Positions 19,324 to 27,781 of a DNA stretch of 64,000 nucleotides are shown here, piece by piece. The stretch spans positions 3,596,554-3,660,553 of the forward strand of contig NZ_CP024081.1 of NCBI RefSeq assembly GCF_003033885.1. The letters are read 5' to 3'. How positions within the stretch are numbered: the first letter of the stretch is position 1; each line of letters opens with the position of its first letter. A program made the translations under genes and the position numbers. This DNA comes from Pseudomonas rhizophila. GTDB lineage: Bacteria; Pseudomonadota; Gammaproteobacteria; Pseudomonadales; Pseudomonadaceae. The notes beneath the pieces are model-generated. The model saw only the letters and a program-made list of their open reading frames with translations. It had not been told where the DNA came from and made no database searches.

Positions 19324-19351
19324 GCACGCCTCGGGCATTTGCTCCTGGAGG

Positions 19352-19459
19352 TTAGGGCCGGCCGAGTTGAATACCGCCTAACGCATTCATGATCATCTGC
19401 TTGTCGCCTTCATAGTTATGCGGCGTGATGCTTCTGGTCCCGGAAACCGTGGGTGATGG
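19352..19459 (-). pseudogene. Short coding-like remnant, unidentified
   Basis: An open frame of 35 codons ending at 19352 (it includes ITPHNYEGDKQMIMNALGG) has coding-like third-position GC but no start or ribosome site. It sits between the DoxX gene terminator and the cyclase promoter. Possibly the 3' end of a lost gene; no family recognised. The rest of 19324-19602 holds only the terminator at 19464. Confidence 0.25.
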
Positions 19460-19463
19460 CACC

Positions 19464-19492
19464 GAAAAAAACGCGCCCCGAAGGCGCGCGTT
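19464..19492 (-). terminator. Rho-independent terminator
   Basis: On the minus strand a GC-rich stem (CGCGCGCC TTCG GGGCGCG) is followed directly by seven Ts. It lies about 110 bases beyond the stop of the DoxX-like gene and should end that transcript. Confidence 0.75.
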
Positions 19493-19602
19493 AAAAATTG
19501 GCTGGATGCGGCCAACCAAAGGAGCTGATGACTGGACTTGCGCTGCTGCTTGATCGGCGAATCAAATCAACCGCATGCGGTGTGCCCATAAACGCCTGGC
19601 GC

Positions 19603-20028
19603 TCAGAAACGTGATATTCGCCCTTTGCTTTCAACCAACGGCAGCAGGGAACGGACGGCATCGCTGCGCAGGTAAAGCGAAGCCCAGGCCGCAATGCCCA
19701 ATAGCCCACTGATGATCTGCGAGGCGGAGCCCAATTCACCCAGGCGCAAATGGGTGCAAATGGCGCCACCCAGGAATCCTGTCACCAGTATTGCGCCCAA
19801 CACGGCGGTTCTCGGAATCACATAGAGCACGGTGCAAACCAGGATGATGCTGCCAATGACAGAGGAGAGGTGATCGGGGAATCCGGTCAGCTCCATGTTT
19901 TTTGCGAGGACTTGGGGCGCGAAAATATTCACACCGGCGTCGGCAAGTAATGCCAACACCACCAGAGCGCCCAGGACTCTGCCCGTCCAGTGCGCGACGC
20001 CGGTTTTTTTCTGCATATCTGAAATCAT
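19603..20028 (-). CDS. DoxX-like four-helix membrane protein
   Basis: 141 residues from the ATG at 20028; another in-frame ATG lies at 20016, and neither has a strong ribosome site. Four hydrophobic helices are visible (ALVVLALLADAGVNIF, SSVIGSIILVCTVLYVI, VLGAILVTGFLGGAIC, IISGLLGIAAWASLYL). The order and the GGAICTHLRLGE segment are typical of DoxX-like inner-membrane proteins of unknown function. It lies among metabolic cargo genes between the effector loci and the GMC oxidoreductase. Confidence 0.65.
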   Translation of the reverse strand: MISDMQKKTGVAHWTGRVLGALVVLALLADAGVNIFAPQVLAKNMELTGFPDHLSSVIGSIILVCTVLYVIPRTAVLGAILVTGFLGGAICTHLRLGELGSASQIISGLLGIAAWASLYLRSDAVRSLLPLVESKGRISRF

Positions 20029-20166
20029 GATTAGGACCGTGGTAAAACTCATTGGGTGGGTTGACGCACAGGCGTTAATTCAAGCAAGGCCCGGTTCTCC
20101 CGCAGGGTTCGGCGCAGCCCTCGGCGAGTGGCCGGCTCGAACACAGTCACCGGCGCCTGCTGACGC

Positions 20167-21726
20167 TCAAAGCTCGTAAGCGGACCGTATAGCCTCAACG
20201 GCCCGCTCGCCGATCACGACGCACGGTGCCATCGTATTGCCGCTCGTGATATGCGGCATGATGGAGGCATCGGCAATGCGCAGTCCCTGGACGCCGTAGA
20301 CGCGCAGTTGACTATCGACCACGGACATTGCGTCCTGGCCCATTTTTGCCGTACCGCATTGGTGCCAGTAAGTAACGGCAGCGTTGCGAGCGTAATGTTC
20401 GAGCGATTGGATGTTGAGTTTTCCAGGCAGGCTTTCACGTTTGACCAAGCCCTTGAATGGCGCCTGCGCGCCCAGTTCCTGGACAAATCGGATGTTTTCC
20501 AGCGCGTTGCGCCGGTCGGTGGGATGCGACAGGGTGTTGGGCTGGATGATCGGCGCATCGGTCACATTCGGGCCGCTGAGCTTGACCCGGCCGCGACTTT
20601 CCGGATGGGCAAGGCCTGCGAACATTGTCCAGCCATGTGCGGGAACGCCGAGTGAGGCGTTCTCTGCGCTGGGCACTGGAAATTCAACTTGGCAGTGGAA
20701 CATATCGGGGAGATGCAAAGCGCTTTCGCTGCTCCAGTAGAGCGTCGCCTCCGAGCCGCCGTAACCCACCGGTTGTGGAGCCGCGTATTCGAAAATAACG
20801 GCAAAGGACACGTGGTCCTGATGATTGGCGCCAACGCCGGGGAGATGCTGGACGAACGGAATACCATGGCGCTGCAGTTCCTCCTCCGGCCCCACGCCTG
20901 ATTGCATCAGGACCTTGGACGTGTTGACCGCCCCCAACGAAAGAATGACTTCGTGATCGGCGTAAAAGCACTCGATCTGCCCATCTTTTATGGTTTCTAC
21001 GCCGATGGCGCGTTGGTCCCTGAAGAGTACGCGACTGACAAGCGTATCAGTCAGGACCGTGAGGTTGGGCTGACCACAGCGTGGAGCGACGTAGGCGCGG
21101 TAAATGGAATTACGCCGGCCGTCCTTGACGATGAGGTCGTTCAAGGCTGCACCTCCGCGGCCTTCCATCATGGCGCCGTTCGGGTTCTCGAAAACCGGTA
21201 TACCCATGCCGGCAGCCGCACTGATCATGGCGTTGGCAATCGGTTGGGCGTCTCGCACAGGCGCGACATGAACCGGTCCGCCCTTGCCGCGACGCACCGG
21301 ATCGCAGGTGCCCTGATAGTCTTCCACGCGTTGATAAATTTTCAGGACCGACGCGTAGTTCCACGCCGGGTTGCCACTGAGTGCGGCGAAGTCTTCCCAG
21401 TCGTTTTTATGGCCGCGGGCCCACAGCATGACATTGACGCTGGACCCGCCCCCCAAGCCGCGGCCCATATTCAATGGGATTTTCCGGTCGTTGAGATGAG
21501 GGTTCGCGGCGCCCACGAAGTTCCAGTCGCGCTCGGTGCCCAGGTTCAGCGGCCAGTTCCCCGGTTCCAGCACGTGGGGGTGGTCATCGCTGCCTCCCGC
21601 CTCGATGAGCAACACTTCCACCTCGGGATTCTCGGCCAGTCGTCCGGCCACGACGGAGCCGGCGGTTCCCGCGCCACAGACGATGAAATCGAAATGGTGT
21701 TTATTCCGCGCGCAATTCATAGGCAT
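20167..21726 (-). CDS. GMC-family FAD-dependent oxidoreductase (choline dehydrogenase-like)
   Basis: 519 residues. The N terminus carries the FAD Rossmann motif GAGTAGSVVAGRLAE with the ADP-binding glutamate in VLLIEAGG. It is followed by the GMC signature LGGGSSVNVMLWARGH and, at the C terminus, the catalytic-site region VTYWHQCGTAKMG plus ITSGNTMAPCVVIGERA. GMC enzymes oxidise alcohols (choline, glucose, aryl or aliphatic alcohols); the substrate cannot be fixed here. AAGGA precedes the ATG. No betaine aldehyde dehydrogenase or transporter is adjacent, so a choline role is unsupported. Confidence 0.85.
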   Translation of the reverse strand: MPMNCARNKHHFDFIVCGAGTAGSVVAGRLAENPEVEVLLIEAGGSDDHPHVLEPGNWPLNLGTERDWNFVGAANPHLNDRKIPLNMGRGLGGGSSVNVMLWARGHKNDWEDFAALSGNPAWNYASVLKIYQRVEDYQGTCDPVRRGKGGPVHVAPVRDAQPIANAMISAAAGMGIPVFENPNGAMMEGRGGAALNDLIVKDGRRNSIYRAYVAPRCGQPNLTVLTDTLVSRVLFRDQRAIGVETIKDGQIECFYADHEVILSLGAVNTSKVLMQSGVGPEEELQRHGIPFVQHLPGVGANHQDHVSFAVIFEYAAPQPVGYGGSEATLYWSSESALHLPDMFHCQVEFPVPSAENASLGVPAHGWTMFAGLAHPESRGRVKLSGPNVTDAPIIQPNTLSHPTDRRNALENIRFVQELGAQAPFKGLVKRESLPGKLNIQSLEHYARNAAVTYWHQCGTAKMGQDAMSVVDSQLRVYGVQGLRIADASIMPHITSGNTMAPCVVIGERAVEAIRSAYEL

Positions 21727-21988
21727 GAGCGAGGTTCCTTGGTCGGGGTGGTATCGCTCGCCAGGTTCAAGCGTAGATCGAGGTGCAAAATCATTGCTGG
21801 GGAGAACATGCGGTGAATCTCGCTAGGGTATTGATAGGGGAAGCCGGGCACGATGACGGGGCCATCGACTGCCGTTTTGTTTGCTGGGCAATGAGTGACG
21901 GCAGGGGGGCAAAAGGTTCCAACGGATGTTTGCCGTCGGCTGGGTAGCAGGAGGCGAAGCTCAATCTCGCCAGATGTGACGACCGTTG

Positions 21989-22070
21989 CGAGGGAAGTGC
22001 GTTGCGTCCGAGCTTCCGCCACCCTGTCCTGAGACCGGTGGCAATCCACCCTGACACAGCACTTCCCTCG
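21989..22070. other. Structured intergenic segment with 12-base inverted repeat
   Basis: The 370-base gap between the GMC gene and the alpha/beta hydrolase contains CGAGGGAAGTGC (21989-22000) and its exact complement (22059-22070). A second hairpin, GGTGG-CAAT-CCACC, lies inside. No T-tract follows, so it is not a standard terminator. It could shape the mRNA end of the hydrolase gene, or be a repeat element. Nothing else is seen in 21727-22095. Confidence 0.35.
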
Positions 22071-22095
22071 ATCCCGGCGCAGAAGAGGCCTGAAA

Positions 22096-22857
22096 TTATT
22101 GGCTCTTCTGAACAGCCTGGATGATGACTTTTGCAACATCTGCCGGGCGTGACTGTTGCGGCACGTGGCTGGCGTCGATTTCGGTGACCTTGGCACCGAT
22201 CTTCTTGGCGAAAGCTCGCTGCAGATCAGGCTGGATCATCCGGTCTTCCTTGGCCACGACGTACCAGGATGGCTTGCCTTTCCAGGCGGCGGCGCTGGTT
22301 TTGTCATCGAATGCCGAGGCGCGGATCGGCCCTTGCGTCGCGGCCATTACCGCGGTTTGCTCTGCGGAAAGATCCTGGGCAAAACCGGTGGCCATGCCCT
22401 CGGCGGTCATGTACAAGAAACCGTTTTTGTCGGCGGCGATGTCTTTCACGCCGGACGGAGCAGGGTAGTCCTTGCCCAGGTCTTTACTGGCTTGACCGGC
22501 ATCCGGAGCGAACGCGGCGACGTACACCAGGCTGCGTACTTTCTTGTCGGTGCCAGCCTCGCTGATGACGGTACCGCCCCAGGAGTGGCCGACCAATACG
22601 ACATCGTTCTCCTGGTTGTTCAGCACACGCTGCGTGGCGGCGACATCGTCAGCCAGCGAGGTCAGCGGGTTTTGTACCACGGTGACCTTGATGCCTTCCG
22701 CCTGCAGCAGCGGGACGACCTTGCCCCAATCGGATCCGTCGGCGAAAGCGCCATGGACGATGACGACAGAAGGTTGCTGCGCCGCGGCATGGACCGCGCC
22801 GCCGAACAATGAACAGGTCATGGCGAGTGTGAGGGCAAGGGCCTTGGGTTTGAACAT
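22096..22857 (-). CDS. Exported alpha/beta hydrolase
   Basis: 253 residues from the ATG at 22857, chosen because AGGAGA lies eight bases upstream and a signal peptide follows (MFKPKALALTLAMTCSLFGGAVHA). The mature part is a compact alpha/beta hydrolase with VVIVHGAFADGSDW as oxyanion strand, the nucleophile elbow GHSWGG, and a C-terminal DASHVPQQSRP that supplies the histidine. Similar proteins are annotated as esterases or salicylate-esterase-like hydrolases. A periplasmic location is likely; the substrate is unknown. Confidence 0.8.
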   Translation of the reverse strand: MFKPKALALTLAMTCSLFGGAVHAAAQQPSVVIVHGAFADGSDWGKVVPLLQAEGIKVTVVQNPLTSLADDVAATQRVLNNQENDVVLVGHSWGGTVISEAGTDKKVRSLVYVAAFAPDAGQASKDLGKDYPAPSGVKDIAADKNGFLYMTAEGMATGFAQDLSAEQTAVMAATQGPIRASAFDDKTSAAAWKGKPSWYVVAKEDRMIQPDLQRAFAKKIGAKVTEIDASHVPQQSRPADVAKVIIQAVQKSQ

Positions 22858-22971
22858 GATGCGATCTCCTGTGTGGGGTGAGCGCAGTTTCAGCAATACT
22901 CGGCGGCTGAGGTATCGGTCATTTATCCGAGGCGGTGAATAATGTTCAATCGAATGCCCGGAGGAAACGAC

Positions 22972-23034
22972 ATGTCGGCAGGTGGCGCGGCTGCGACCCT
23001 CAAAGCCCTGACGCTGGGGTGGATTGGAGGCTAA
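22972..23034 (+). pseudogene. C-terminal fragment of a LuxR-type regulator
   Basis: A 20-codon frame reads ...AAATLKALTLGWIGG, closely matching the end of the intact LuxR regulator downstream (AAATLKALSLGLI at 23830-23868). The DNA is also similar over about 35 bases. A good Shine-Dalgarno-like GGAGG precedes an ATG here, probably by chance. It is read as the decayed end of a second regulator gene. The rest of 22858-23304 is AT-rich with nothing recognised. Confidence 0.4.
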
Positions 23035-23304
23035 GTCGAATAAGTCTTTTGTTTCAATCGCTTGGCAGCATCGTTGATTTCGGCAGGTTCACTTGCGCGC
23101 GGGTGGGAAAAAGCCTGGACAGGCGCCAAGTTATTTTTATTGCGTGGTTTCTAATTTACTTGCAATAAAAATCGTTTTTATGATCATTAGAAAAATATTG
23201 TTTCGTATTTTATTGAAAAGATGCAACACGCTTTTTATTGAATCTACCTAAGATTAAGCAGCGGACCTGTCGAACAAGCTGAATAAAATAACCAGGAGCT
23301 GAGC

Positions 23305-23871
23305 ATGATGGACCTGAACGGTTTTAGTTGCCTGTCAAGCAATGCCGAGAGCCACGTCATGGCGGCTCATCATGTCTGGCTCATTCCTGGAGCACTTCCA
23401 GACGACGGTTTTGAAAAGAACGCGGGGGTGCCTCATTGGACATCGCGCGCCTGTGGCCAGGCTGTTGGGTGCTCGTTGGCAGCTCAGGGGGCGGTGCAGT
23501 CTTATGAGCGGCTCGATGGCCGCGGCTACGTCCGCGGCTTCGAAGGTGATGCAGTGCAGGTCCGCTATCGGCTGCGGGTTGCAACACTGACCTTGCAAGC
23601 ATTGCGCAGCCAGCCACCGCGGCAACCCGGCTTGAGCGAGAAGGGCAGGCGCGCCATGGCCGTCTCCAGAGCAAGCAGCAGCCCACTCTCCGAACGTGAA
23701 ACACAAATCTTGCGCTGCATCAGTGAGGGCGGCAGCAACAAGGAAGTGGCGCGTCAGCTTGGCATCAGCCCGAGTACGGTGCGCACTCACGTCGAAAGCA
23801 TGTTCCGCAAACTGCAATGCACCACTCGTGCAGCGGCCACACTCAAGGCGCTGAGCCTGGGGTTGATCTGA
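23305..23871 (+). CDS. LuxR-family transcriptional regulator
   Basis: 188 residues, with CAGGAG before the ATG. The C-terminal 60 residues are a LuxR/GerE helix-turn-helix (LSERETQILRCISEG, then NKEVARQLGISPSTVRTHVESMFRKL). The N-terminal ~120 residues match no receiver or autoinducer-binding domain that I recognise, so it is a short orphan or MalT-tail-like regulator. It reads toward a truncated AsnC-type gene fragment. Targets may be local metabolic genes, but nothing in the sequence proves this. Confidence 0.8.
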   Translation: MMDLNGFSCLSSNAESHVMAAHHVWLIPGALPDDGFEKNAGVPHWTSRACGQAVGCSLAAQGAVQSYERLDGRGYVRGFEGDAVQVRYRLRVATLTLQALRSQPPRQPGLSEKGRRAMAVSRASSSPLSERETQILRCISEGGSNKEVARQLGISPSTVRTHVESMFRKLQCTTRAAATLKALSLGLI

Positions 23872-23907
23872 TTCAGAGCGAAGACGGCATCTGGCGCATC
23901 CCCATGA

Positions 23908-24081
23908 ATTGTCCAACCCCCTGATCAGCCCAGCCTGCTTGAGCCGTTCGGCACGTCTCAGGCACGCCGGGGCGCTCAATTTCGCTGTGTCGGTCAATGC
24001 AACGTTGGAGATGGATGCATCGCGCTGCAAGGGGTTGATAATCGCGCGGTCGGTGCGATCAGGCTGCACGGGGCAGGGCAC
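23908..24081 (-). pseudogene. Truncated AsnC/Lrp-family regulator (N-terminal HTH only)
   Basis: On the minus strand the translation gives the start of an Lrp/AsnC protein: DRAIINPLQRDASISNVAL, then APACLRRAERLKQAGLIRG. This aligns with the family HTH (D-R-x-I-L-x-x-L-Q-x-D-G-R-I-S-N-x-x-L). After about residue 58 the match stops, the frame runs into the LuxR gene, and the ligand-binding RAM domain is missing. A proline replaces a helix-1 leucine. It is a decayed gene. It is divergent to the E1-like gene at 24987, as mdeR is to mdeAB in P. putida. Confidence 0.6.
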
Positions 24082-24464
24082 GGGAGGTATCAGGTTTTCG
24101 TTGTTTGTTTATTGTGTTAGCGATGGCTGCGGAGCAATAACAAAATGAAAATACTGGTTGAATCGAAATAATGTTTTTTAATTGGCGAGTAACTTGCAAC
24201 ACATATTTTAGTTTTTTTTCTTACTATTTATTCATCGAAGTCACTGCGCGCGTTTGGATATCCAACTCGTAGCGAGTTCCCTGAGGGGGCAAAAGTGCTT
24301 TACGCGCATTTGGGTGGAGTGTCTGCCCTCAATGCCTATAGTTTCCTGTTCCGTAACGGTTGAGATGTATCGGCGCACGACAATCGAGGAGCGAGCCTGG
24401 CGACAGGTTCGCTCTCCAGGATCAGGTCGTGCAAATGGGTGCAGATTATCGGGGAGTGAGTGCA

Positions 24465-24929
24465 ATGGATGCGATGTCGCAAGCAGCAGCCTGGATCAAG
24501 GAGCCTTCGGCGGATGTCGGGGTGGTTATTGTCATCAGCGCGTCGTTACCCAAATACATCATTGATCAGGTGCATGTCGCAATAGACGACTGGGACCAGG
24601 TTGCCTATCTGGCGGTCCAGCGTCCGGCAGAGTTGATGCTCGACTGGCTGCAGTCAGGGGCGAAGCCGATGCAGTCGGTAACAACTTCTCGCTGTCAGGC
24701 CAAGCAGCTACTCAGTCCAGTGTGTCCAAATTGCTTTTTGTTGGATGTCGAAGTCGAAGCAGTCCCAGGCCTCGCCTGGCTGGGGTCGGTCTGTGGTCAC
24801 AAGCTGCGAGTCCTTGAGTTGAGCATCGACGGACCGTCCAGCACGGACATGGACCAACACGTCGAGCGGATTCTGTCGGCAGCTCAAACCCTGGCCCGGT
24901 GCCTGCTGCAAGAGCGATGCGTGCTCTAG
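24465..24929 (+). CDS. Hypothetical protein upstream of the E1-like gene
   Basis: 154 residues from the ATG at 24465, which has GGGGAG nine bases before it; a longer frame upstream has no ribosome site. No family recognised. An alpha/beta pattern is visible (VGVVIVISASLPKYIIDQVHVAIDD), with three central cysteines, two of them in SPVCPNCFLL, a CxxC that could bind metal. A GC-rich hairpin (24388-24417) lies in its leader. It ends 57 bases before the E1-like gene and may share its transcript. Confidence 0.45.
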   Translation: MDAMSQAAAWIKEPSADVGVVIVISASLPKYIIDQVHVAIDDWDQVAYLAVQRPAELMLDWLQSGAKPMQSVTTSRCQAKQLLSPVCPNCFLLDVEVEAVPGLAWLGSVCGHKLRVLELSIDGPSSTDMDQHVERILSAAQTLARCLLQERCVL

Positions 24930-24986
24930 CCTAGGGCGTCATCGGTACGCCTTCGAAACACTCCCTGAACCACGCAGGAGTAGTTC

Positions 24987-27692
24987 ATGAACTCGTTCGT
25001 CCTTAAAAACACCTTGCCAGCCCAGGCCGAGGAAGATGCACAGGAACTTGCCGAGTGGCACGATGCCTTGCTTTCGGTCATCGCCCACCGCGGGGAAGCC
25101 CACGCGGGGCGGGTGCTCGACCTGCTCGTCGCTGTCGCTGGTCGCGCTGATTTAGGCTGGCGGCCCCGCTTGGGTACACCCTACATCAACAGCATAAGCG
25201 TCGAGCAACAACCTGCGTTTCCAGGAGACCTGGCCACCGAAGAGCGCCTGGCGTCGATCATCCGCTGGAATGCTTTGGCAATGGTGGCTCGGGCCAATCA
25301 GGTGTATGGAGAACTGGGCGGACACATTGCCAGTTATGCCAGTGCAGCGGATCTATTCGAGGTCGGCTTCAATCATTTCTTCAAGGCGCGCAACGAAAAC
25401 TCCGCTGGCGATCTGGTGTTCTATCAGGCGCACTCGGCGCCCGGTGTATATGCCCGGGCCTACCTTGAGGGGCGCCTTGATGAAACAGACTTGCAGCATT
25501 ATCGGCAGGAGATCGGTGCTCGCGCAAAAGGCGCCAGGGGCTTGTCCAGCTATCCGCATCCCTGGCTGATGCCGGACTTCTGGCAGTTCCCGACCGGTTC
25601 CATGGGGATCGGCCCGATCAGTTCGATCTACCAGGCTCGCTTCATGCGCTATCTGGACCATCGCGGCCTGAAGAACACCCGCGGCCGGACGGTCTGGGGC
25701 GTATTCGGCGACGGTGAAATGGATGAGCCGGAAAGCATGTCGGCGCTCACACTCGCCGCGCGTGAAAGGCTCGACAACCTGGTCTGGGTGGTCAATTGCA
25801 ATCTGCAGCGCCTCGATGGTCCAGTGCGAGGCAACGGCCGAATCATCGACGAGCTGGAGGCATTATTTGCAGGCGCCGGCTGGAACGTCATTAAGTTGGT
25901 CTGGGGCTCGGATTGGGATTCGCTATTTGCGCGCGACCACGACGGCGCCCTGGTTGAGGCATTGTCGAATACTGTCGATGGTCAGTTTCAAACGTTTGCC
26001 GCCAAGGACGGGCGGTTTAATCGCGAGCATTTTTTCGGACAGAGCGAAGCGCTGGCGCAATTGGTTCGAGGCCTGACCGACGAGGATATTGATCGCCTCA
26101 AGCGCGGCGGTCACGACATGGTGAAAATTTTTTCCGCTTATCACCGGGCCGCGCTCGAAGACACAAAGCCGACGGTGATTCTCGCGCAGACGAAAAAGGG
26201 TTTTGGCATGGGGGAGGCCGGGCAGGGCAAGATGACCGGGCACCAGCAGAAGAAGCTCGACAGTGAAGCGCTCCTCGCTTTCCGCAATCGCTTCAATCTG
26301 CCACTGACCGACGACCAGGCGACCTCCCTGGCGTTCTTCAAGCCCGACGCCGACAGTGCGGAGATGCGCTACCTCCATGAGCGCCGTCGGGCGCTGGGCG
26401 GCTACTTGCCGACACGGCACTCGTCGTGTGACGACGATAAGGTTGCCGTGCCCGAGATCGATCGTTACGCCAGTTTCGCCATCAATGCCGGAAATAAGGA
26501 AATGTCCACGACCATGGCCTTCGTGCGCATGCTCAACGGGCTGCTGCGGGACACCACGCTGGGTCCACGCATTGTGCCGATCGTGGCGGATGAGGCACGC
26601 ACATTCGGCATGGCCAGCCTGTTCAAGCAGATCGGTATCTACTCCAGCGTAGGACAACGCTACGAGCCAGAAGACATCGGGTCTATCCTCAGCTATCGCG
26701 AAGCGCAGAATGGCCAGATTCTCGAAGAAGGCATCAGCGAGGCCGGGGCAATCAGCTCCTGGGTGGCCGCCGCCACGAGCTATTCGGTGCATGGGTTGCC
26801 GATGTTGCCGTTTTATATCTATTACTCGATGTTCGGCTTCCAGCGCATTGGCGATCTGATTTGGGCGGCGGCCGATCAACGTGCTCGCGGCTTTCTTCTC
26901 GGCGCAACCGCCGGTCGCACGACGCTGGGCGGCGAAGGCCTGCAGCATCAGGACGGCAGCAGCCATTTGATGGCCGCGACTGTACCCAACTGCCGCGCCT
27001 ATGATCCGGCGTTCGCCGGTGAGTTTGCGGTGATCCTGGATCACGGCATGCGCCAGATGCTGGAGCGCCAGGTCGACGAGTTCTACTACGTCACCCTGAT
27101 GAATGAAAACTACCCGCAGCCCGACCTTCCAGGTGGTGTTGAGCAAGACATTCTCAAAGGCATGTATCTGTTTGCCCGGAACGAATTGCAAGACCCTCGT
27201 GGCAGCGTCCAATTGCTCGGATCTGGCACTATCCTGCGCGAAGTGATCGCGGCCGCCGAACTGCTCGCCAACGACTGGAACGTTGACAGTCAGGTCTGGA
27301 GCGTCACCAGTTTCACCGAACTGGCACGGGACGCGCGCGAGGTCGAGCGCCACAATCGACTGCATCCTCAACAGCTTGGGCGCAGAAACCATCTACAGGC
27401 GTCGCTCAATAATGCGACGCCCGTCGTCGCCTGTAGCGATTACGTCCGGGCCGTGCCAGCGCTGATAGCCAGCTACATTGAGCCTCGCTACACGGTGCTC
27501 GGCACCGATGGTTTCGGCCGAAGCGATACCCGCGCTCAACTGCGTCGATTCTTCGAAGTGGATCGTCATCAGATCGTTCTGAGCGCCCTGACCGCGCTGG
27601 TTCAAGCACAGACACTGGCGCCGCAGGTGTGCGTCGAAGCGATTGCCCGGTACGCCATCGATGTGGATTGCCTGGCGCCGTGGGAGGCGTGA
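24987..27692 (+). CDS. Homodimeric E1 2-oxoacid (pyruvate) dehydrogenase paralogue, MdeB/AceE-like
   Basis: 901 residues, full length for the homodimeric E1 family. The thiamine diphosphate motif runs from GDGEMDEPES (about residue 241) to NCNLQRLDGP (about 270). GGHIASYASAADLFEVGFNHFF and SYPHPWLMPDFWQFPTGSMG are the conserved AceE active-site segments. No aceF (E2) follows, so this is not the housekeeping pdh operon. In P. putida the mde locus has an Lrp-type regulator divergent from mdeA (methionine gamma-lyase) and mdeB (an E1 homologue). Here a broken Lrp-type fragment lies upstream and mdeA is absent, so a decayed mde locus is a plausible origin. The likely substrate is pyruvate or 2-oxobutyrate. 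Confidence 0.85.
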   Translation: MNSFVLKNTLPAQAEEDAQELAEWHDALLSVIAHRGEAHAGRVLDLLVAVAGRADLGWRPRLGTPYINSISVEQQPAFPGDLATEERLASIIRWNALAMVARANQVYGELGGHIASYASAADLFEVGFNHFFKARNENSAGDLVFYQAHSAPGVYARAYLEGRLDETDLQHYRQEIGARAKGARGLSSYPHPWLMPDFWQFPTGSMGIGPISSIYQARFMRYLDHRGLKNTRGRTVWGVFGDGEMDEPESMSALTLAARERLDNLVWVVNCNLQRLDGPVRGNGRIIDELEALFAGAGWNVIKLVWGSDWDSLFARDHDGALVEALSNTVDGQFQTFAAKDGRFNREHFFGQSEALAQLVRGLTDEDIDRLKRGGHDMVKIFSAYHRAALEDTKPTVILAQTKKGFGMGEAGQGKMTGHQQKKLDSEALLAFRNRFNLPLTDDQATSLAFFKPDADSAEMRYLHERRRALGGYLPTRHSSCDDDKVAVPEIDRYASFAINAGNKEMSTTMAFVRMLNGLLRDTTLGPRIVPIVADEARTFGMASLFKQIGIYSSVGQRYEPEDIGSILSYREAQNGQILEEGISEAGAISSWVAAATSYSVHGLPMLPFYIYYSMFGFQRIGDLIWAAADQRARGFLLGATAGRTTLGGEGLQHQDGSSHLMAATVPNCRAYDPAFAGEFAVILDHGMRQMLERQVDEFYYVTLMNENYPQPDLPGGVEQDILKGMYLFARNELQDPRGSVQLLGSGTILREVIAAAELLANDWNVDSQVWSVTSFTELARDAREVERHNRLHPQQLGRRNHLQASLNNATPVVACSDYVRAVPALIASYIEPRYTVLGTDGFGRSDTRAQLRRFFEVDRHQIVLSALTALVQAQTLAPQVCVEAIARYAIDVDCLAPWEA

Positions 27693-27781
27693 ACAGGGTG
27701 CGTCGATAACACTTCAACCTGCAGCACTGATGATATGTCTGCAGGCTGGAGTGTTCAGCTATCCGGATGCTATCGAGCCGC

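Noticed and set aside
19491..19769. Minus-strand frame overlapping the DoxX-like gene
   Set aside because: Different frame of the DoxX gene plus its 3' leader; composition is non-coding and the terminator lies just beyond.
21717..22196. 159-codon frame between the GMC and hydrolase genes
   Set aside because: It overlaps both neighbours, has no ribosome site and no recognisable domain. The gap instead shows inverted repeats.
25923..27392. 489-codon open frame opposite the E1-like gene
   Set aside because: Shadow of a high-GC reading frame; no ribosome site or family match.
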